Positions 12,933 through 52,606 of a stretch of DNA of 64,000 nucleotides are shown in pieces. Both the position numbers and the translations under genes were made by a program. Each line of letters begins with the position of its first letter. Positions within the stretch are counted from its first letter, which is position 1. Source of the stretch: Axinella damicornis (Eukaryota > Porifera > Demospongiae > Axinellida > Axinellidae); assembly GCA_963931865.1 (NCBI GenBank), contig OZ007506.1, forward strand, positions 2,414,926 through 2,478,925, in the 5' to 3' direction. The notes beneath the pieces were generated by a model, which saw only the letters and a program-made list of their open reading frames with translations, was not told the DNA's origin and searched no databases.

Positions 12933-13359
12933 ACCTCACAGCTGTTAGAACTCATCCTTAGTTAAACTGACTTCAGTGGGTATTTCAAGTACTATTTCAC
13001 GTGCTAATCAGCAGTGTAGCCACAGCTGGGCAAGACACACTGAGCAGTATTTGCTGCCATTGCTAAACAGATAGCAGATTGTTACACTGAGTGCCAGTAC
13101 AATGGGGCCTGTCACAACTTTTGTCTACCTGGTGTTCCACAAACACCATTACATCGTAAATACTATTACACTACCCTATTCACTGAGGAATGTACTCCTA
13201 CTGAAAATGACATCACAATTGGCCATTGTCATCAATTTTCCAGACCATCTACCAATGATTCATCAGACAAACTGTGAGAAACTCCCTCCACCCCTCGTTG
13301 TAATTTGAAATTTGTGATTTACAGAAAGCAACAGCTGTTCTTCTCTTGCCAACCACATA

Positions 13360-13606
13360 CTGTAGTCGCTCATTATTAGGCCCATGTGCCTATATCTCCA
13401 CTGGAAGGAATATGCACCTATAAGCAACGTGCGCTTAATTTCGAATGACATTAGGAAGTGCGCTCCATTTCGAATTATAGTTTTTTTCTACTTTGTAGGA
13501 TCGAAAATGGCAGGGTTTCTGGAAGAAGACTTCACAACGAGTAGCTGAGACAAGAGTCAAACCTAACAGTGATTGTGCACCTATGGATGAGCTGTTGTAG
13601 TGACTT
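13360..13606. mobile_element. pogo-like MITE, decayed right end
   Basis: The left TIR CTGTAGTCGCTCATTATTAGG is preceded by TA. The interior matches the 3900-4182 copy (aaaatggcag(a/g)gtttctgga). The right terminus is degenerate (gagctgttgtagtgac). It lies just beyond the AFF stop codon. Confidence 0.7.
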
Positions 13607-13682
13607 GGTTACAAGGGACCGATGCGTTGAGGGGACTCAGGGGAGGGAGGGAATGTGTATTGATGACAAAGTCTGACCTGAC

Positions 13683-43253
<29,571 letters not shown>

Positions 43254-44400
43254 GGCCACACATCCTCTCTGGGACCAACAGCTTAATGTCCCATTGGATC
43301 GGCACAGTACACAAGCATCTCCTCACAGTGGTTCGTTTAGCAAATTGACGGGGAGGGGGCAGCAAACCCGGTTTTCTTCATCAAACTATTTTGAGGAGAT
43401 AGCACCCCCTGAACGTTGGTCACTCAGAACATCAGCGCGAATCCCCAATTTCACAAAATACATCGTTCTCCCCCTGACGTGGGTGGAGTTCCTCCTCTTC
43501 CAGCCGCATTCTCCGGACAAAATTCCACAGATGCACATCTCCAGAATAAACAAACGGTTGCAGTCCAACGTTCGAGATACTGCCACAAGACCACACATTA
43601 TCCCAAACAGTATGCACATGTAAGAAACAAGGACTTGAGGAATGCAACCCGCAAGTCGGACAATATTCCTTGCACTTGGCAGGATTATTTACACTTGGCA
43701 TTCAGCGTTAGCACCTACATTACAAATCAGGGAGGGTGTGAGCAGTATAAACATCCTAATTCAACTTATTAGCCCACAACAATCCTCCTAATGCAATCAC
43801 CACAAGGATGGAGAATGTAGGGATTCTGCCAACTCAAGCTTTCAGTTGTCACACAATACAGACAGGAGGGATATTGCTGCATGAGGTTACACTTCTAGAG
43901 ATCAAAGTTTTGGCCAATAAGATGGCAGCATTAATTTTGTCATCAAGACAGGAAGCACAAGGACTTGAAGGGCTAGTTATTAGTAGTTATAACCACAGCT
44001 GATCTGCTACCTAGTCTAATAAGGTCACATTAGCTAACACAAAGTGACCACAATTTGATGAACAGGAGACTAATTTGTATTCTGACTTGGTCCCACATTT
44101 TGAGGGATCTTGCAAAAAAATATTTGCACGTGCACCTGGGAATGTGACCAAGTTCAACACAACAATCTGTCAGCGACACCCTCCTAGCAGCACGTGGTCA
44201 CTCCCCCCCCCCCCCCCCCCCCCCCCCCAGTTCACTGTGCACTCTGTATCATGTTGCTGACCAATACTATAAGTTTTACAAAAACACAGCAACCATACTA
44301 CAATTCAAACAAATAAACTCACAATTTCACTTCCACTATATGCGGTGGACTTTAGAAGACTGCACAGTCTAACAAAACATTGGGAACAGTTACATCCAAA
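43254..44400. other. presumed AFF promoter and 5' flank
   Basis: No TATA box is obvious. A 146-codon plus-strand ORF (43183-43623) overlaps it antisense and has no recognisable motif. A C26 run lies at 44204-44229. Confidence 0.35.
44204..44229. repeat. poly-C run
   Basis: About 26 consecutive C in the intergenic region. Confidence 0.95.
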
Positions 44401-44407
44401 TCGGAAC

Positions 44408-44683
44408 ACTGGACATGTCGGAGTGTCAGGAAAAACATGAGGCACATGTACAAGAGCGTATTGACCTGCTGCCCCAATCCAAAACTGATGTGGTGGTGAT
44501 CAAGGTGTCCCCTGTCTGCCAGTGGCCAAGCTGAGTGGTGCACCTCCAGGCTATGTGGGGTATGACCAGGGGGGTCAAGTGACCTCACGGCTAAGAGAGT
44601 GTCCCATGGCTGTAGTGCTGTTTGATGAGGTGGACAAGGCCCACCCGGACGTGCTCACCGCATTGCTCCAGCTCTTTGATGAG
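44408..44683 (+). pseudogene. CLPB: CLPB-type AAA+ ATPase fragment
   Basis: Two coding blocks. First, LDMSECQEKHE (44408-44440). After an 81-nt gap, 44523-44683 encodes [20 protein letters not shown], then [20 protein letters not shown] and [13 protein letters not shown]. It includes the pore-loop GYVG and the Walker B motif VVLFDEVD of the ClpB second AAA+ domain, and is closest from memory to animal mitochondrial CLPB (SKD3). Phase requires the first block to end after GAGG, where the gap begins with CA rather than GT. That donor is therefore not canonical. No Walker A exon precedes it and no sensor-1 exon follows. It is probably a duplicated, decaying gene fragment, though a remote functional locus cannot be excluded. 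Confidence 0.7.
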
Positions 44684-45518
44684 GTGAGACCACACCCATG
44701 ACGTTGGTTGCGATTGGTACTGTTTTTTTAATTTTATGCAAGATCCCTGCAAAACACGGTATACTGAGAGGTTGAGGGCAATCCAGGTATTTCTTGCAGA
44801 CTAATGCCCCATATTTAGACTTAGGCCAGGTATCCGGCTGTCTGTGACGCTGCTGACCACAGTAGGCCATCATCTAAATGGGGTTCATTTTTGGGGGGCA
44901 CCTCTCTTCTTTTTGGTGCTCACAGCATAAGCAGTACGCAGCACATAGCAGCAGTAAGCAGCACAACAAAGGTGGTAGTAATAGTGATAAGAATGTTCCT
45001 TAGCCCAAGCCATACAGGAAACAGACCAAACAATAATGGGTTTTCTCTTCCTGTCCAGATGCCTAATGCAGTCCTCTGAGGGGCTGAAACTTGGCCAACA
45101 ACAGCTATGTTATTTGTGAGTAGATGGAGGGGGCTTTATTGGGATAGAAGAATGCTGAGCGAAAGACTAGACAGGGTCATGGGTACATCATTTCAGACAG
45201 TAAGAAACACTGCTGGTCGGTATAGATACAAATGTAGCTACAGGTATGTATTAAACACATCTTAGGGGAGGGGGGGGGGGGGGGATGTAAAAGACAATTG
45301 CAATTCTCGTTTGAATGAAAATGCACCGGTTAGGGTGGATACCCTCCATTGATATGCAGGTTGCCACTGACAATGTGCCATGCAGTGTCAAAAGCCCATT
45401 TGGTCTTTCCTAATTCAGTAATCTCCAGTATTCTCTAGTAATCTGCTAGTCATTATCATGTGGTTCGGAGGGACAGATGTCAAGCCTACAAGGCTTTCCT
45501 GTTTCATTCCTCACACAG

Positions 45519-45673
45519 GACAGGCTGGGTTCAAGGCCTTGACAGGGCCGAGAGACCACTTCAGCTACGGCATGACACCAGATGAAGTTGCTCAGTTCCT
45601 CATCAACTCAATTTCTTACTCACAGCTACATGCCCAGTGGTCATCAATGAATGGTTCCTGGGTGCTCAACAAG
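45519..45673 (+). CDS. unidentified plus-strand gene, candidate exon A
   Basis: Acceptor TCACACAG, then 51 codons open, donor GTTTGG (phase 0 out). It encodes QAGFKALTGPRDHFSYGMTP, then DEVAQFLINSISYSQLHAQW and SSMNGSWVLNK. It is protein-like in composition, but I do not recognise the family. It joins candidate exons B and C without frame problems. Confidence 0.4.
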
Positions 45674-45819
45674 GTTTGGCACCTTTGAACAAAAGAACCA
45701 GTGTGGTGAAGCCTAGAGCCACTTCCATGTACTCCTGAATCCTTGGAGTTGTAAATGCCCATTATCATCATACATTATCGCACACTATCACATTGTACAC
45801 TTAGAGTGGAGAGAAATGG

Positions 45820-45992
45820 AGCGAGGGTGGGAGGAGAGAGGAGGGAGTGTTGAGGGAAGATGGAGAATGGATAGAGGAAGCATGGAGGGAAGGTGGGGGA
45901 GGGTAAGAGAGTGGAGGGAGGGTGGGGGGAGGGTAAAGGGATGGAGGGAGGGTTGACGGAGCATGGGAGAGGGTAGAGGGAGAGTGGAGAGC
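45820..45992. repeat. polypurine tract (plus strand)
   Basis: GGAGGGAGGGT-type repeats for about 170 nt, between candidate exons A and B of the unidentified plus-strand gene. Confidence 0.85.
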
Positions 45993-46416
45993 ACCTTGCT
46001 CCCAAGAGCTAGGAATAGGCCTGATGTGTCACTGCCATGTAAATGCCTGCCATTCAGGGTTTCTAGGAAGTGGTTACAACACCCTCCATGAAATGAAACC
46101 TGTCAACTCACAGCAAGGTGCACACAAACACCGGCTATAGGAAACAAGGGCACTGTCACTGCCTCTATACCGGTACTGAAGAGATTACGGGAGAACAACA
46201 GTCAGAAGATCTTGTAATTGGCTTCAGCCCTAAAATTATCCCTGCACTCTTTAGAAGGTTGTCCGAGTGGTAAGTAGAAAGGTTAACCAGTGTGCTTGAG
46301 GTGTGTACACGTACGTAGGCCCTAAACATCCAGTTGTGAGGACAGTCATGGCTCCAAGCTGAATCACTCCAATCTTCGTACCAGTAGACTGAGCAACACA
46401 TTCAGTTACTTTTCAG

Positions 46417-46448
46417 GCAGGAACGAGAACTACAACTGCACACAAAAG
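46417..46448 (+). CDS. unidentified plus-strand gene, candidate exon B (32 nt)
   Basis: Acceptor TTACTTTTCAG, donor GTAAGT (both near consensus). It encodes AGTRTTTAHK, phase 0 in and 2 out. Confidence 0.35.
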
Positions 46449-46507
46449 GTAAGTGAAGATGCATGTACCACAACTTGTCAGCTCTAAGAAGTGAGCGTCT
46501 GTTGTAG

Positions 46508-46627
46508 TGTCTACAAGACTCTGATCTGGAACAGCATTCCAAATCGGTACTCATGCAACTCTGAGTCTCACGTTTATGTGATTGCTAAATACACCACTAG
46601 GGTCTGTTGTGCCTTGTGCCTGTCTAG
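46508..46627 (+). CDS. unidentified plus-strand gene, candidate exon C
   Basis: Acceptor TTGTAG, donor GTATCC, phase 2 in and 2 out. It encodes VYKTLIWNSIPNRYSCNSES, then HVYVIAKYTTRVCCALCLS. Cysteine- and aromatic-rich, no family recognised. A possible continuation at about 46703 (acceptor AATGCAG) reads IRLPPVCHIKAV. Confidence 0.35.
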
Positions 46628-48851
46628 GTATCCTTGGACAAAATTTCTCAGATGACAGAATCCATACGAATTCCTACCAGGTGCTCTTGGTTCAAAATGC
46701 AGAATTCGATTGCCTCCAGTTTGCCACATCAAAGCCGTCAGTAATTGTATTCATAACATAAGCCAGCCGGTAATTGTATTCATAACATAACTTGAACCCC
46801 TGTTTCTCAGAAATAGACTAGATCGAAATCATAGGGATAAGTCTGGACAACAATTACCTGGGGTGCAGAGTTCTGAAAACTTAATCAGGAGTGCTGCTCC
46901 TATAATACCACCTGATAACAACAAGAGGGGACTTACTAACATTCAACTACGCAGTGAATCCTAGCTATTGTTCTTAACAAGTTACATTCACACAACACTT
47001 CAGGTATCACATCGTTATAATAAAAACGTATAATAATGAACTGGAGAGTTCGATTCCTTTAAATGCCCATCATTCACCACTGCGACATCATCAAAATCTA
47101 CATTCTTGGTACCTTGGGAATGAGGAATGTATATTGGAACTAAAAAGGAGTTTAGCAGTTCCAGAATGCTTTGGGGACTCCCGTTTCACCATCCTCTCAG
47201 AATGTGGAAACCATTACCCCCAAAAGTATATTTGGGTTATAGTTTTCGAAGTGAACAAACACCCTATCTCTCTAGTTACTTAGACACCAAACTGTGTTGC
47301 TATGGATACTAGGTTCACACGACCAAATAAGGAATGGTTGCTAACACAAACGCAGCAAAATATGCAGAAATGGTGTGACAGGCAGGTTCATACATGCCAC
47401 ACAAACACAAATAGCCCAATGACGCTCACATGATAGTCCACATGACGCTCTCACATGATAGCTAACATGATGCGACACCACACACACAGTCGTATACTGA
47501 CAATACGTAATGCACACTAAGCACTAGCGTCCATAGTTGCACACACTTGCACTTGAAATTTCACTGTTGCCATTCCAAATGGACAATCCACCACAGCTGG
47601 GCCACTTAGAGGTACTACCTTGCCTGATACCCTCCCTCCCTTCAGCCATTTGTAATCTTATGGTCTACCAGACCATTTGCAGTGCCGGTCATCCTTAGCT
47701 TCTGTTTTAATACATGGAGTTGTAATCACAATTGTAGCAGTGTCGGACAACAAGTTCCACTCGAAACAGACTATGAAGAACAGGTCGAAAAGGATTCCTT
47801 GTATCATTTCAAAAAGATCACCCAAGAAATTGGTAGACCTGGAAGCAAGCTAGTCTGTGTTTAGCCATCATACCATGTACCATACAAGCGTTATTTTACA
47901 GATGGTTAGATTCGTACCATCCATACAAGACAGAGTGGCCCAATGCGTTGTCCGTAACACTGAACCTTGTAACTACTCATCAAAAACTGCTATTCAACTG
48001 TACTGTACTGTACTATGTAGTCATACTCAACTTCCAATGATATTAAACACACAAATCAGTGTGGGCAGACATATGCACAGCTGACAAGCACAGGTTTGTG
48101 GGTCTGGTCTCACATTACTATGTTGTAGTCACGCACAAACATCCCTATCATTGGGCTTGCTATGTTACGTACTATATCGATCACTGACTGTGCTGTCAGA
48201 TCAAAACTATTCATGGTGTATATTTGAACCGACATGGCGCCGATTTTTGGCTCACCTCTTTCGAGATGATTCCATGGTTGTCTTCCGTACACTGTCAAGG
48301 CGTGCAGCGTCTCATCAGCGGCTATACAGAGCGTGGGCAGCCAGCCAACAGGGGAAGGAGTCCAAGTCTGACGTTAAAATTCTTCACTCTTCACTCAAAA
48401 TGCCTGGCGGGCAGGACGACCTCTATCACCGCTGGACAACTAAACCACCCATCGATCAGAACGCTTCTCATCTGCTGTTATCCACCTTACGGATACGACA
48501 GTTGTAAGACGCTAGACTTGCACCGACTTTGTACATACGCCGCGTACCCCAGCTCAGGAAGAGGTAGCCCCTGTAACTAATGGACGCGATACGCGATGTT
48601 CTGACGTCACACATAAACAGGAAATAACCATTCTTGAAAAAACAATGTCATGAATAACATTACAGCTTGCAGCTATAGCTGTATACAGTGCATGTGCAAA
48701 ATTTAAACTGCACAGCTACTTCTACCCTAGATATTCAGTATACATAATTATAGCACCTGAATTTGAATGTGACAGTACAGATATATACAAGGTGCACAAC
48801 ATTACATCATTTATAGACAAAAGTACACAAAAGGAGGCGAGTAATAAATAG
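46628..48851. other. intergenic, 3' of PCF11
   Basis: No gene recognised. A plus-strand ORF at 48274-48507 starts with arginine-rich sequence (VVFRTLSRRAASHQRLYRAW) that could resemble a mitochondrial presequence, but it overlaps another open frame and has no family match. Confidence 0.35.
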
Positions 48852-48920
48852 CTAGTCTGGAGGTTTGTGGTCTTCATCCGGGCTAGGTAGCTGAGTGCCA
48901 CTGCTATTCAATGCGCCAGA
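48852..48920 (-). CDS. PCF11: PCF11 terminal exon
   Basis: Acceptor TTTCACAG, phase 0. It encodes SGALNSSGTQLPSPDEDHKP, then PD and TAG. The acidic tail fits the vertebrate C-terminus in character only; other exons could intervene between this and 52391. Confidence 0.6.
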   Translation of the reverse strand, partial: SGALNSSGTQLPSPDEDHKPPD

Positions 48921-51900
48921 CTGTGAAACAAAGAGAGAGGGTTTTTTTTATGTAATACAAGAAGGAAGACAAGTATTTCAAAACCTTTTACGTGTACAAG
49001 AAAGACAAGTACTTCGCAAGTCAACAGAAGATTAAAAGGTGTAGCATTGCATGCATGCTGAGTTCAAGCCAAACATGACATTTATTACCAAGAATTTTTT
49101 TGTGTGATTATCGCAATTGCATGCAGCCTCAATGAGACAATTAACACAATGCACAAAGTGTGTAACATAATATTATTATGTTACACACTTTGTGTTAATT
49201 ATTGTCAAAACTAAACCTTCTGACATACTTTTGAGGCTTTCAGACCAAACCCAGTTTATTAGTGGAAAATTGATTTTCTTGGGGGGAAATGGGCCATCCC
49301 TGAACGATTTGTCCAGTATGTTCAACAAATACTTGTACGCACATGCGCAAGCGGGGTTAGTAACTGCTTAGTTTGTTCATGTGTTAGCCAGTGCATCGTT
49401 CAGTCACTGTAATTTTAGTGTGAATTACAACATCATTCATGTACCTGAATTATTTTACTACACAGAACCGTCGACGTCCTCAGACCATATCTACACTCAG
49501 ACCAATATTCCAGAATTTTGATCCGCCATCCATAACAGTAAAAATTAATGATGCTGATTTTCTAGTGGGTTGATCAAGGTGGAAGAGTAGGACTTGCCAG
49601 ATGTACATATGCACATTCGTAAAAGCAGGAGCACATAATGGCGCATGTGATTATGCGCTCCTGTGCAATTGGCCTATCGTATGTTTGGGGACTTGGAACT
49701 TTAGGTGGAACCCCATAAATTTTGCATACAAATGGCATGTAGGGTTTGTCCAGACTATAACAATTACAAGCCATGAATAAGAAAATCTATACCAGTGCGG
49801 TGCTTCCCTGTGTGCTGAAATTTGCTATCTCAGTGATCATCACAAAACGCTGTGGACACTGCTGTGTATACCAGCCTGGTGGAGTTCATCTCAGTTCACC
49901 GTTTAACACTGATAAAGCTATTGTTCCACTCGCAACCTCATGGTATGCAGCCATCTTCATTGACCACTGCCTTTACACTAGTCTCGTGCCCAGACCACAA
50001 CCCCTCGCAGGGAGAAATGTGAGGGGGTGTGGTCTGGGCATGAGACTACCTTTACATTTGCTGCACGCCAGATCCCTCCCATAGGGTGGGTCCTGCAAGT
50101 CATATATTACATAGTACTACGAGTGTAGAAGAGTGCTCAAGCTCTGTTAGACTTCCTACTAGGAGCTGTCTTCCTTTCAGCAGGAATATAGTACCTTCAA
50201 GTAGTCGGTCATCCATGCTACCAAGGCTTGTGATTTCCGACCTAAATCTTGATATGCTACAACTCAGCTTGATGCCTAGTCTCATTCCCATGCAGTCTTC
50301 GGGGAATTGGAATGAGGCTATGGATTAGTCAAGCCATGGAGCCAGTCATTCATTGTCTCATATCCTGTGGACTGTGAATCTTTTGGAGCAACTTCCCACT
50401 CCAGATACCTGGAACTATGAATTGCTACAATGTAGTGCGTACGTGGTTGACCACGCAGAGATGCCTCGCTGATACAATTTGGCAGTTGCAGAACATAATC
50501 ACGAGTGATGGCGAGTTTCTGTGAACGGCGAACGTCAACTCATTCTGCCTGCCAAGTCTCTTGCGGTCAGCCGCTCTGACAGTCTCCCTCCTCGCCTCAT
50601 CAGTTCTCCCTCAATGTCGCTGCACTCTTTGCCTTGTCAAACATCATCTCCTGTCAGAAACCGACTCATCTTCATCCATTTTGTACAGCAGTGACAAGTG
50701 AGATCACATGGTGTGCGTGCGGGTTATATACGAGCAAGTGCAGGGGTCCAACGCACAATTTATGTGCGGGGCCACAATAATTGCATTCCAATGCGTTACA
50801 GGACAAGATTTATAGTCGCACTAGCCCAGATTCGACCTCCACACTGCACAATTAGTTGCCTCGCTTCCCACTCGGCAACTACCTACTATGGTTTCACTGT
50901 ATAGCTAGCCGCTAAGGAGCACCTGCTATCAGGGTCTGGGAACGAGACTGCTAGCTATATGGATGCACTATAGTCAGAGACAACAGCAGTTTTTGGCCAC
51001 CATAATATTATACAAGTACTGGGTTAGCACAAATGGGACCAGCAGCATGACTATACTAGTGGAATGTGTGACATTGTGGGGCGAGCGTGAGCGATTGTAT
51101 GCGCACGAAATTAGCATGTGGAACAGTTGTACGTATAAGACTGTCATCAGAATGTGACTACATGAGAACAGCTCAGGTCACAGAATATCACACCAAAAGT
51201 ACACTGTCGCATATGCACAACACAGAGTGAGGCTAGCTGAAGCAGTCTAGCAGCGACATGGCAGGTATTAAACACAAAACCTATAGCTATGCATGCTGCA
51301 CACTGGTCCAGCACACCATGTGCTCTAGACCTGCAGGACACATACACGTAGCTACAGCTCTGAGGTCAATGAATAGGTAGGTCCACCAGCGGTGTTCGTC
51401 TTTGCTGTCGCCACTGGGGAAGTACAGAGGTAGGTAGGTTATGCACGATCAATCTGTCGTTGCCATAGTCTCGGTGCCAGACTCTTGCACACGGCGGAGA
51501 TTTACGATACGACGTCCGGAAATGAATGCAATGTTTCGTACGTTGTATTGCACGCACCGGATTTATGATATGGGAGACAGATCGACAACGGTACATACAT
51601 ATACGTTGTATAGTGCCATATAGCGCCGCGCATGAGACTACGACTAGTTTGGGGCTCGCTCACGCTCGCCCAAATAGAGAGGTGACTGCCTTAAACAGTG
51701 ACCACTATAGACAGGTTCCACTGTATAAACTATTTTGAGCGTTCTTAAATTTGGGTATCCTTTCAACAATTTTAGCTACGGAATATTCAGGCAGCTAGCA
51801 TTTCAGCCGTGCCTCACGTATATTGTACCATTTCTGGCCATCCGATTACACTTTATACAGCCATGCGACTAGATTTGCAACTTCCTGCATTTTTGAAATG

Positions 51901-52482
51901 CACACGTTTCAGACACACATTTCTGTGCAATAGTACGTGCAATCTAATTAAACATAGAGTGGTTTAGGGAAGTGTTACCATAGCAATGGCACAGAAATGA
52001 AGTGCCGTGAGGGAGTTCCAGGCAAGACTTTTAGGAACATGGCAATGCTACCAAGTCACATAACTCAGGAATGGAGGGAGTTCCAGACATCTGGCACGGG
52101 TTTGAAGGTTGGTACAGTTAATTGTGGAGAATGAGTTTTAAAAATCGTCAAAAAAATTTTTTTTTTAAATAAAAAACACGGGAAGCGGTCCCTATTCAGT
52201 CACATGTGTACGTAATTATTCACTGTAAGTATACCAGCAATGATGGAAATTACGGCCTGCAGTTGAGCCATGTGACCCCTGCGGACCAACCACCACACCA
52301 CCACAAGACACCCTCTGACCCAGAGTGAGTACAAACAGCCCGCTCACTAGAGGGGCCCTCTATCACTGTGCTTCAAGGAGTTCAACCTACCTCTTTAGCA
52401 TCCTGGTAACAGAATGTGTGGTACAGCTGTGGGGGGGGGGGAAGGAAGACAGAGGGTAACAGAACGTGTGGTACAGCTGTGT

Positions 52483-52513
<31 letters not shown>

Positions 52514-52575
52514 GGGGGGAGAAAGACAGACAGACAGATGGTAACAGAACGTGTGGTACAGCTGTGTGCGTGTGT

Positions 52576-52606
<31 letters not shown>

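Larger units (their letters stand above)
7583..13682. other. intergenic region between Mastermind-like start and AFF stop
   Basis: About 6.1 kb containing the presumed Mastermind-like promoter (left end) and the AFF 3' flank (right end). Short ORFs on both strands lack splice support and recognisable motifs. Repeats within it: 31-bp tandem copies (10287-10376), foldback elements (11060, 12876), a hAT-type element (12249-12650) and a pogo-like MITE (13360). I see no gene here. Confidence 0.5.
48921..52390 (-). other. PCF11 last intron
   Basis: 3.5 kb containing two hairpin elements (49979, 50277) and a dispersed repeat (51054-51677). No further coding exon recognised. Confidence 0.45.

Noticed and set aside
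46254..46300. tRNA-Leu/Ser-like D-arm (GTTGTCCGAGTGG)
   Set aside because: No T-arm (GGTTCGANNCC) or acceptor-stem pairing within tRNA length.
48274..48507. Plus-strand ORF with arginine-rich start as a mitochondrial protein gene
   Set aside because: Two frames are open over the same segment, no splice sites extend it, and there is no family match. It is kept only as a note in the intergenic entry.
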